Below, in pieces: positions 54,819-62,106 of a stretch of DNA of 64,000 nt (position 1 is its first letter; every line of letters starts with the position of its first letter). The notes beneath the pieces are model-generated. The model was not told the origin of the DNA and did no database searches. It was given only the letters and a program-made list of their open reading frames with translations. The DNA is from Candidatus Gastranaerophilales bacterium (GTDB lineage Bacteria; Cyanobacteriota; Vampirovibrionia; Gastranaerophilales; Gastranaerophilaceae): positions 1 to 64,000 of the forward strand of contig JAFYOU010000006.1 of assembly GCA_017560095.1 (NCBI GenBank). The letters run 5' to 3'. Made by a program: the position numbers and the translations under genes.

Positions 54819-55355
54819 ATGAACAATAATCTCGAATTAAAAGAAATTGCTTCTAAAATTAAACTTGTAGCTTTTGATGTTGATGGAGTTTTAACAGATG
54901 GCTCTTTAACTTTTTTAGAAGACGGAAGAGAAATTAAAACATATAATGCAAAAGATGGACTTGGCGTTGTAATGTTGGGAAAAGCAGGAATTATTACCTC
55001 AATTATTACCGCTCGAGACAACAATGTTGTTAAATTAAGAGCAAATCAAATTGATATAAAAGAACTTTACATGGGTCAAAAAAACAAAATTTTAGCTCTT
55101 AAAGAATTGTGCAAAAAATACGGTTTAAAAACAGAAGAAATAGCATATATGGGAGATGATTTACCCGATATATGTGTGCTTAATGAAGTTGGTCTTGCTT
55201 GTTGTCCTGCCGATGCCGTTAAAGAAGTTAAGACAACATGTAACTTTATTTCATCTAAAAAGGGTGGGAAAGGCGCCGTTCGAGAACTTTGTGATTTTAT
55301 TTTAGACTCTCAAAATATAACTTATGAAATGCTTTTAAACCCAAGCAAACAATAG
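54819..55355 (+). CDS. kdsC: KdsC-family 3-deoxy-D-manno-octulosonate 8-phosphate phosphatase
   Basis: HAD phosphatase (C0 type) giving KDO for lipopolysaccharide. 178 aa: motif I AFDVDGVLTDG (nucleophile Asp20, acid Asp22), motif II IITARDN near 66, Lys of the K-rich region near 89 and motif III YMGDDLPD near 111. The short length without a cap domain is typical of KdsC tetramers. No other LPS genes adjoin. Related family members act on NeuNAc-9-P, so specificity is inferred. Confidence 0.88.
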   Translation: MNNNLELKEIASKIKLVAFDVDGVLTDGSLTFLEDGREIKTYNAKDGLGVVMLGKAGIITSIITARDNNVVKLRANQIDIKELYMGQKNKILALKELCKKYGLKTEEIAYMGDDLPDICVLNEVGLACCPADAVKEVKTTCNFISSKKGGKGAVRELCDFILDSQNITYEMLLNPSKQ

Positions 55356-56600
55356 TTATTTTGCTTTATCTACAATCTTAAATCCAAAATAAACTTGAAT
55401 TAAACTCAAAACAAAAAATAAACCAAAAACCAATAAATAAGAGTTATTTTGATAAATCAAAACATTGTCTTGTTTTATTGGTTCAAAAATATTCATTAAC
55501 ATGCCTGTAATCATTCCCAAGAGCCCAACCATCATAAAAAAGCTAAAATTCTGAATTGAAACAGCCGTTGCAGATACCTCATGACGATTAATCATATGAA
55601 GCGCCATAATTAAAATAGGTGAAATTGAACCAATATATGATGGAATACACAAAATTAATGCAATTATCTTTGAATGGACATCAAAACTTAACATCAAAAG
55701 CACACTAAACATTGAAAACATTGACAAAAGCCCAAAAATTCTAAAAATAATTGCCCTTTTGTTATTTAAACATTTTGAAACAAAAGCAGTGATTGTACCT
55801 GCAAACGATGAAATTATAGCCATTAAAGATAAAATTAGAGCAGCTCTATTTACTTCAAAATTACAAAAATCCTCTAAAAATTTCTTACCTATAACTGTTT
55901 GCAATACATAATAAATTCCATAATTTGTTGCACCAAAAAGATATAAATAACGATTATCTTTAATTGATAAAACTTCTCTAAATGGCTCAAGTGAAAATGG
56001 AATCTTTTTCTCAATATGAATAGGCTTGAAAATTACAAACAAAATGAGATAAATAATAGTCAAAATCAAAGTTATAAAACCAAGCCCATATAAAGTATTC
56101 CTCCAACCAATTTGATTTGCTACAGATACGAAAGGAGCATTTGCAAATATCCCGCCACTATAGCCAACAAAAAGAATATATGAAACCGCAAGAGAAAAAT
56201 TCTTATCTTTTGCATATTTTTTAACTTCTCTAATTGTACTTAAATAAAATGTTGCAGCCCCAAAACCCAATAATGCACGAGATAAATACAAACCTAATAA
56301 ATGTTCACTATGAGGAAAAATCAGCGAGCCAACCGCAAAAATTATTCCACCCAAAGCCATCACCCTAAAACCGCCAAATTTATCAACAAGTGGCCCAACA
56401 ACAAGCTGGGTTAGCGCATAAATATAACAAAATATTGCTCCCAAAAAAGTAATTTTAGAAGCATCTGCACTAAAATCTCCTTGCAATAAATCAAAAATTG
56501 CTCCAGGAATTGCAACGCGCTGAATATTTGCAATAAAAAATAATGTTGTAGCAATTATTATTAAAGCTAATCTTAAACCATGTTTTTGATGAAGCGTCAT
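55356..56600 (-). CDS. Major facilitator superfamily transporter
   Basis: 414 aa with about 12 hydrophobic segments. The loop after TM2 has GPLVDKFGGFRVM, the MFS signature GxxxDRxGxR-like, and TM4/5 has RALLGFGAATFYLSTIREV. Substrate cannot be read from the sequence; the pattern is closest to the drug/organic acid-proton symporter groups. AGAGG precedes the ATG. Cotranscribed with the small membrane protein upstream (8 bp gap). Confidence 0.88.
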   Translation of the reverse strand: MTLHQKHGLRLALIIIATTLFFIANIQRVAIPGAIFDLLQGDFSADASKITFLGAIFCYIYALTQLVVGPLVDKFGGFRVMALGGIIFAVGSLIFPHSEHLLGLYLSRALLGFGAATFYLSTIREVKKYAKDKNFSLAVSYILFVGYSGGIFANAPFVSVANQIGWRNTLYGLGFITLILTIIYLILFVIFKPIHIEKKIPFSLEPFREVLSIKDNRYLYLFGATNYGIYYVLQTVIGKKFLEDFCNFEVNRAALILSLMAIISSFAGTITAFVSKCLNNKRAIIFRIFGLLSMFSMFSVLLMLSFDVHSKIIALILCIPSYIGSISPILIMALHMINRHEVSATAVSIQNFSFFMMVGLLGMITGMLMNIFEPIKQDNVLIYQNNSYLLVFGLFFVLSLIQVYFGFKIVDKAK

Positions 56601-56608
56601 TTTAACCT

Positions 56609-56947
56609 CTATTTTTTAAATATAAAAAATACTGCTAAAATTATAAAAATAAAGCCAATTAAATAGTTCCATTTAAATTGCTCTTTTAAATACAAAATAC
56701 TAAACAAGCTAAATACAATTAAAGTTATTACTTCTTGAATAGTTTTCAACTGAACAACATTATACACCTCATGTCCCATGCGATTTGCGGGTACTTGAAA
56801 GCAATATTCTAAAAATGCTATCCCCCAAGACACAAGAATCACAATCCATAAAGCTGAATTTTTATGTTTTAGATGTCCATACCAAGCAAACGTCATAAAG
56901 ACATTAGAAATAATTAAAAGAACAATTGGATTTATGTATTTAAACAT
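56609..56947 (-). CDS. DUF486 / DMT-superfamily small membrane protein
   Basis: 112 aa with four hydrophobic helices (near 6-24, 32-48, 68-87 and 93-110). FMTFAWYGHLK, FLEYCFQVPANRMGH and QLKTIQEVITL are the conserved segments of DUF486, a family related to small multidrug transporters. Substrate unknown. No Shine-Dalgarno; TAAAAT lies 6 nt before the ATG, so it may be leaderless. Confidence 0.88.
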   Translation of the reverse strand: MFKYINPIVLLIISNVFMTFAWYGHLKHKNSALWIVILVSWGIAFLEYCFQVPANRMGHEVYNVVQLKTIQEVITLIVFSLFSILYLKEQFKWNYLIGFIFIILAVFFIFKK

Positions 56948-56971
56948 ATCTATATTTTAATACAAAATTAT

Positions 56972-57946
56972 TTATTCAAAATACATTTCATAATTTATAT
57001 CCGCTTTTTGCAACGGAGTAATTGGTTTATTTTTCCATAGCTTAAACTTCAGTACAGCATTTTTAGAAACAATTTTAAACACCATTTCACTTTCTAAAGG
57101 AGAATAGTTATTGCACCCATTTTCTAATCCGCAAGCATAACCGCGGTGATACAATCCTTTCATTTTATATGGAACTTTTGCAATATTATTTATTGCGCTA
57201 AATACTGCGCCTTTCTTTTCTTTACAATAAATCCAATCAAATCCTAAATCTCTTGCATTTGTATTATCTGTGTACACTGTAAGATTTGAAAAATTATATT
57301 TTTGCATAAAAATTCTATAGTCAAAATAAATTTTTAATGTATTGGTCTTTTCATTCCAAATTAACTTTTTTGGGAAAAAATAATCAACTTCATCAGGTTC
57401 ATTTTTTTTATCCCTAAAACCATAATCTGGGATCAAATAACCTAATAAGATTTCAGGATTTTTAATCATTATTGAATGGCGAGATGGGCCAACTGCAATA
57501 TTAAGATTATTATCTGTTCCATTTTTAACTATTTCATACGCACTTATCCAAGGCAAATTATCTTGAATATTATATACTCTTGGGTTCGGGGTATAATTTT
57601 CAATATTTGAGAAAACAAAAGAGTTTCTAATAGCCCTTCTTCTTATATCTAAGATTTCAGCTTTAGACAAGCCAGATAAATCGATCATTGAGCTTAAATG
57701 AATCTCTTTTGTTGAGCTAATATCTTCTTTTTGATTTAATTTTAAATTATTTTTTTCATAAATTTTACCCAAAAAGTCTGCTTCACTTAACATTTGATAA
57801 AAAAATGTTAAAAATACAACTATTACAACAAGAATAATTGCCAACAAATTGCTTATATTTAAAGGTTCTTTATACATGCAATTAGGACATTCTCTATAAA
57901 ATGCTAAGTATACTGTATCGCATATCGGGCAACGTTTTGCTTTCAT
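56972..57946 (-). CDS. Zinc-ribbon membrane protein of unknown function
   Basis: 324 aa. The N-terminal cytoplasmic zinc ribbon has CPICDT and CPNCMYKE (Cys pairs at about 6-9 and 20-23), then one membrane helix (about 32-50, LAIILVVIVVFLTFFY). The long outer part is beta-rich with no recognised domain; GLYHRGYACGLENGC carries two cysteines. Possibly a sensor or envelope protein. Alone or first in the minus-strand run 57946-55356. Confidence 0.6.
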   Translation of the reverse strand: MKAKRCPICDTVYLAFYRECPNCMYKEPLNISNLLAIILVVIVVFLTFFYQMLSEADFLGKIYEKNNLKLNQKEDISSTKEIHLSSMIDLSGLSKAEILDIRRRAIRNSFVFSNIENYTPNPRVYNIQDNLPWISAYEIVKNGTDNNLNIAVGPSRHSIMIKNPEILLGYLIPDYGFRDKKNEPDEVDYFFPKKLIWNEKTNTLKIYFDYRIFMQKYNFSNLTVYTDNTNARDLGFDWIYCKEKKGAVFSAINNIAKVPYKMKGLYHRGYACGLENGCNNYSPLESEMVFKIVSKNAVLKFKLWKNKPITPLQKADINYEMYFE

Positions 57947-58060
57947 TTTTTAATTTTATTTTATTTTCTTTATTTTTTTAACATCTTTTTGTTTTATTTT
58001 AATTTGTTCTTAATAAAAAAATATGCATATAATATTATTAATTAGATTATCAAGGAAAAT

Positions 58061-58684
58061 ATGAAAAAATTAATATTCTTATTTTTATCAATTATTTTCT
58101 ATAGCGCAAATGTTTTTGCGCTCGAAGAAATTAGTGAAGAATTGTACAAAAAATACAAAAAGGTAACACAAGAAGCTAATTTAATTCAAGCACTGGAAAT
58201 TTTAGACAATACAACTGGAAAATATTCAAAAGATGCAATATTAGGGAAAAATTTAACAAATCAACCTATTGAAATTAAGTTTATGAATCTTGCCTCAATT
58301 AACCCTATCTATATGAATTTTGATGCTCTAGGTTGGAAAGAGAAAAAAAACCTTTATATTTATATAAACGAAAAACACAAAGATGCGCCTCCTGAGGCAT
58401 TAAGCGCAATTTTAGCACACGAAGCAATCCATCAAGACGAACACAATTCACTTAACGAAGAAACATACGCATGGACACTTGAAGCTGCCGTTTGGACGCA
58501 ACTTTCTGATGACAACCCAGAGCTTGAAAAAATCTCTCATCCGTTAGTTGAACGCGAAAATGTCATCAAAAAACTTTTTGTGCGCGGAGATTATACAAGC
58601 AAATATATTCGAAAATTTGTCGTAACAAATAAAGGATATCAAAATTTGCCCGAACGTTCATATGGGTTTGAAGAATCTTTATAA
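58061..58684 (+). CDS. Exported putative metallopeptidase (HExxH)
   Basis: 207 aa with a Sec signal peptide (1-20, ...SANVFA). ILAHEAIHQDEHNSLNEETYAW near 118-138 has HEAIH as the zinc site and a downstream Glu (NEETYAW) as a possible third ligand, as in gluzincin-like small peptidases. Otherwise unrecognised. AAGGAAA precedes the ATG. Substrate unknown; likely acts in the periplasm. Confidence 0.7.
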   Translation: MKKLIFLFLSIIFYSANVFALEEISEELYKKYKKVTQEANLIQALEILDNTTGKYSKDAILGKNLTNQPIEIKFMNLASINPIYMNFDALGWKEKKNLYIYINEKHKDAPPEALSAILAHEAIHQDEHNSLNEETYAWTLEAAVWTQLSDDNPELEKISHPLVERENVIKKLFVRGDYTSKYIRKFVVTNKGYQNLPERSYGFEESL

Positions 58685-58840
58685 TTAACGACCGTAAGAG
58701 TTTAAATATTTCGAAGCTAAATGAGAATAATAAGCTCTTTTGAATTCATCTGTAGATAAATGCTCAACAACTGTTGGCATAATAACTAAAAATGTATAAA
58801 CAATCATTCCAAAAAATACAAGACTAAACAATTCTAACAT
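58685..58840 (-). CDS. Small membrane protein, 51 aa
   Basis: Minus-strand ORF with AGAGG before the ATG: hydrophobic helix MLELFSLVFFGMIVYTFLVI, then a soluble tail TDEFKRAYYSHLASKYLNSY. The composition and ribosome binding site suggest a real single-pass miniprotein. It is convergent with the HExxH peptidase and ends just after its stop. Confidence 0.6.
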   Translation of the reverse strand: MLELFSLVFFGMIVYTFLVIMPTVVEHLSTDEFKRAYYSHLASKYLNSYGR

Positions 58841-58968
58841 TACATAACCTCTTTAATGTATCCTTATTAACAAAGACGGTTGTATTTGTATAAATCTTTA
58901 ATTATTTTATCTATATTTTAATAAAAATTAACATATTTTTTCATATTACATTGTTTTATAATGGCAAT

Positions 58969-59616
58969 ATGAAAAAAGTTATTGTTATTTTATTGTTATT
59001 ATCAAGCTTTGCTTTTGCAAATGATTACGAACTTTTTTGCTCTGCAAATCAGCCATCTAAAACCATAGGTGGCAATCTTGCAAGCCTATTAGGATTTAAT
59101 TTGCTTTCGAAAAACATAATTGAAAGCATTCTCCAGAAAGAAATTAAAAAAGAAACGGGATCAAAATTTAAAATAAAAATAAAAAATTTTTATGGAACAA
59201 ACATAACAAACGGAGAGTTTAAATCACTTCAAGCAAATTCTGAAAAATATGAGCACGACGGAATTTATTTAAAAAATATAAGCATCAATACAATTTGCCC
59301 TTATAATCATATTTCTTTTAAAAACGAAATTTTATACTTTGAAGAAAATATGGTTTTAAATTTCAGTGCAAATCTGAACAACGAAGATTTAGTTAAAACC
59401 TTAAAAGCAGGAAATTTAAATAAGAACTTAACTAAAATTCTGAAAAAAGCATCAAAATACAGTGGATTTTATTCTATAATCAATACTTTTTTACCTATCG
59501 AATTCCCTATTAAAATTGACGAACATAATAAAGCTACCTTAAAAATTCAAAACATTCAAAAAAACAATGAAATAATTTATTTTGATGGATTTATTTTAAT
59601 AAAAAAGAATAAATAG
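58969..59616 (+). CDS. Exported hypothetical protein, DUF-like lipid-binding fold possible
   Basis: 215 aa with a signal peptide (MKKVIVILLLLSSFAFA-N). The rest has NIIESILQKEIKKETGSKFK and alternating strands, somewhat like LmeA/DUF2993 membrane-associated proteins, including the pattern GEFKSLQANSEK; this is tentative. I start at the ATG at 58969; TATAAT (58957-58962) lies 6 nt before it and no Shine-Dalgarno exists, so it is likely leaderless. Confidence 0.6.
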   Translation: MKKVIVILLLLSSFAFANDYELFCSANQPSKTIGGNLASLLGFNLLSKNIIESILQKEIKKETGSKFKIKIKNFYGTNITNGEFKSLQANSEKYEHDGIYLKNISINTICPYNHISFKNEILYFEENMVLNFSANLNNEDLVKTLKAGNLNKNLTKILKKASKYSGFYSIINTFLPIEFPIKIDEHNKATLKIQNIQKNNEIIYFDGFILIKKNK

Positions 59617-60237
59617 TTATTTAATAGAACAATTCACACAAGGAAATTTATAAACTTTTGAATATTTTGCTATCTTTTTAAAATTTCTTTTTTCTGCCCT
59701 ATTATATCTTCTGAAATCGCTTTTTTGCTTTTTGCACAAATACTCTTCTATTTCTCCTTTAAAATCTTTGCATTTTTCTTTTATTTCTTTTTTTGTTTCA
59801 TTTAAACATTTTTTATACGCTTTGCAATTGGATTTGTTGCATTCATATTCTCTTAAAAAATTATCTCTAGCTTCCCTATAGCGAGAATGCAAAGCTTCCA
59901 TATCGGTTTTAAAGTTACTATACACCATATCAATACATTCTTCTTGCCTTTTTGTTAAGCATAAATTCTTTTTCATATTTCGATATTTTTTATCAAAAAA
60001 ACATTGATTATAAGTGAAATATTCATCGTCATCTATTTTATACTCAGCATATTTGTTTTGACTTTCTTTGCAAATGTTTTTCTTGTTACACGAATTTTCC
60101 TGTAATTTTTTTTGGCATTCTGTTTTACATTCTTCATTAAAAGAACCAAAAAAATTTTCATTACCTTTAAAACTACTTGCAAAACTGACAGAGCAAAAAA
60201 GCATTGTTATCCCAAATAAAAATAATTTTTTCTTCAT
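59617..60237 (-). CDS. Exported cysteine-rich protein
   Basis: 206 aa. Signal peptide MKKKLFLFGITMLFCSVSFAS, then a Lys/Glu-rich helical chain with about 16 cysteines in pairs (CKTECQKK, CNKKNIC, CNKSNCKAYKKC, CVNC), which would form several disulfides in the periplasm. I start at the ATG at 60237, preceded by AAGGA, not at the longer frame. Function unknown. Confidence 0.6.
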   Translation of the reverse strand: MKKKLFLFGITMLFCSVSFASSFKGNENFFGSFNEECKTECQKKLQENSCNKKNICKESQNKYAEYKIDDDEYFTYNQCFFDKKYRNMKKNLCLTKRQEECIDMVYSNFKTDMEALHSRYREARDNFLREYECNKSNCKAYKKCLNETKKEIKEKCKDFKGEIEEYLCKKQKSDFRRYNRAEKRNFKKIAKYSKVYKFPCVNCSIK

Positions 60238-60347
60238 TTTAATCCTTTTAAAATCTATAAAAATATTTAGCAATAAAAATAATTTTTCAAAAATAATCCA
60301 ATAGGCAATAGGCAAATTGGCAATGTTTAAAATTTGTAAAAAAATGT

Positions 60348-60376
60348 TTGACGAAAAAAAATGTTCTTGTTATATT
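60348..60376 (+). promoter_or_regulatory. tRNA-Lys promoter
   Basis: -35 TTGACG (60348-60353), 17-bp spacer, -10 TATATT (60371-60376), about 36 bp before the mature tRNA start. Confidence 0.75.
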
Positions 60377-60418
60377 AAATAAGCAGTCGGAAATGACTGT
60401 TGATAATTAAATAGATTT

Positions 60419-60491
60419 GCGTCTGTAGCTCAGCAGGTAGAGCACTCCCCTTTTAAGGGATAGGTCGCGCGTTCGAATCGCGCCAGACGCA
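60419..60491 (+). tRNA. tRNA-Lys (anticodon TTT)
   Basis: 73-nt tRNA: acceptor GCGTCTG/CAGACGC, D arm GCTCAGCAGGTAGAGC, anticodon loop CTTTTAA giving TTT, T arm GCGCGTTCGAATCGCGC, discriminator A. CCA is not encoded. Confidence 0.96.
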
Positions 60492-60523
60492 AATTTTTTG
60501 TTTTTTTGACCTTCCAAGAGTAA

Positions 60524-60653
60524 GTAGAGCTTCCTCCAAAATACGGCAACAAAATTGCCTACAAATAGCAAGACTCGTTCTTTGCCTGCCCATTGCATAC
60601 ATTTAAGGAATAAGGTCGCGCGCATCGCAATCGCGCAGTAATGCAAATTTTTT
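60524..60653 (+). pseudogene. Broken, interrupted copy of tRNA-Lys
   Basis: GTAGAGCTTCCTCC (60524-60537) corresponds to the D arm and anticodon 5' stem of the tRNA at 60419. After about 64 unrelated bases, TTTAAGGAATAAGGTCGCGC and AATCGCGC...GCAAATTTTTT (60602-60653) match its 3' half and 3' flank. The T loop and acceptor stem are damaged, so it cannot be functional. It looks like an old tandem duplicate or the relic of an element inserted at the tRNA. Confidence 0.65.
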
Positions 60654-60750
60654 ACTTAAATTATGCTTTAATTATCAATATGTATTGCAATGCAATTTTA
60701 TAACATTCCAAAAACTAGACTTGGCTTTTAAAAATGTTATAATTATCTTG

Positions 60751-62097
60751 ATGAACGAAGAATTAGAATATAAGATAAATACTCTGAAACAAAAAACGTA
60801 TTCAACCTTGGAAAATGCCAATCTGTATAAATACAAAGGCGTTGTTTCAAAGCTTTTGGGTTTAACTGTTGAAGTTAAATTGCCTGGGTTAAAAATTGGC
60901 GATTTGTGTTATATTCAAACTCATACAGGAGAGCGAAAAGCGGCAGAAGTTCAAGCCTTTAAAGGTGATGTTGCTCAACTTTTACTTTTATATGATGGCG
61001 AAGGCATTGGTCAAGGTTCATTAGTTGAAACAACAGGAGCTCCAATTCTTTTTCCAGTTGGCGATTTCTTGCTTGGTCGTTTGGTAAACCCTTTAGGTGA
61101 ACCAATGGATTCAAAACCAATGGATATATCAAATGCGAAATATATGAACATAAATGGTACAATTCCAGATGCTTTCCATAGACCAATTATCACAGAGCAA
61201 ATGTCAACAGGAGTTCGAGTTATTGATGGGCTGTTAACCATGGGAACAGGCCAACGTATGGGGCTTTTTGCGGGTTCCGGAGTTGGTAAGTCAACCCTGC
61301 TTGGTATGATAGCAAGAAACTCTGATGCTGATGTTAATGTCGTTGCACTAATTGGTGAACGTGGTCGTGAAGTTAAAGAATTTATCGTTGATGCTCTTAA
61401 AGAAGAGGGCATGAAAAAATCTGTTTTAGTTTGTGCAACAGGAGACCAACCTCCGCTAATCAGAATGAAATGTTTACTTGCAGCAACAACGGTTTGTGAA
61501 TATTTTCGTGACCAAGGAAAAAAAGTATTTTTAATGACAGACACAATTACTCGTTGCGCTATGGCGGGGCGTGAAGTTGGCTTATCATTAGGCGAACCCC
61601 CAACAATGAAAGGTTATCCGCCTTCAATTTTCTCTTGGCTTCAAAGAGCACTTGAACGTACAGGAAATTCTGAAAAAGGTTCAATTACAGCACTATACAC
61701 TGTTTTAATGGAAGGTGATGATATTACTGACCCTATTGTAGATATTGTTCGCGGTATTGTTGATGGCCACATTTTCTTATCAAGAAAAGTTGCAGAACAA
61801 AACCATTATCCAGCAATTGACTCTCTTGGTTCAATCTCTCGTTTATTTAGCGCTATTTGTGATGATGAACATAAATCTGCTGCTGGCAAAATGAGAAATT
61901 TATTAGCGTTATATCGAGAAAACAAGGATTTAATCGACGTTGGTATGTATCAAATGGGTTCCAACCCAAAACTTGATATTGCAATTGAATTAATGCCTCA
62001 AATTAATGCGTTTTTACAACAAAGAACAACAGACATTGTTTCTATGGATACAACAATCGGAGCACTTAAAGATATGATGAGAAGCGTTAATCTTTGA
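60751..62097 (+). CDS. fliI: FliI/SctN-family export ATPase
   Basis: 448-aa ATPase of flagellar and type III secretion export, related to the F1 beta subunit. Walker A GLFAGSGVGKST near 160, GERGREVKEF near 196, Walker B VFLMTDTITR near 254 and the LGEPPTMKGYPPS loop near 280. I start at the ATG at 60751: TGtTATAAT (60738-60743) lies 7 nt before it and no Shine-Dalgarno is seen. No flagellar or secretion genes adjoin, so whether it serves a flagellum, injectisome or a remnant is open. Confidence 0.88.
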   Translation: MNEELEYKINTLKQKTYSTLENANLYKYKGVVSKLLGLTVEVKLPGLKIGDLCYIQTHTGERKAAEVQAFKGDVAQLLLLYDGEGIGQGSLVETTGAPILFPVGDFLLGRLVNPLGEPMDSKPMDISNAKYMNINGTIPDAFHRPIITEQMSTGVRVIDGLLTMGTGQRMGLFAGSGVGKSTLLGMIARNSDADVNVVALIGERGREVKEFIVDALKEEGMKKSVLVCATGDQPPLIRMKCLLAATTVCEYFRDQGKKVFLMTDTITRCAMAGREVGLSLGEPPTMKGYPPSIFSWLQRALERTGNSEKGSITALYTVLMEGDDITDPIVDIVRGIVDGHIFLSRKVAEQNHYPAIDSLGSISRLFSAICDDEHKSAAGKMRNLLALYRENKDLIDVGMYQMGSNPKLDIAIELMPQINAFLQQRTTDIVSMDTTIGALKDMMRSVNL

Positions 62098-62106
62098 TTT
62101 AATTAA

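Noticed and set aside
60407-60646. Minus-strand reading frame of 79 codons over the tRNA-Lys region
   Set aside because: It is the antisense of tRNA-Lys and its broken copy (gives the usual GAIRTRDLSLKRG artefact); no ribosome binding site.
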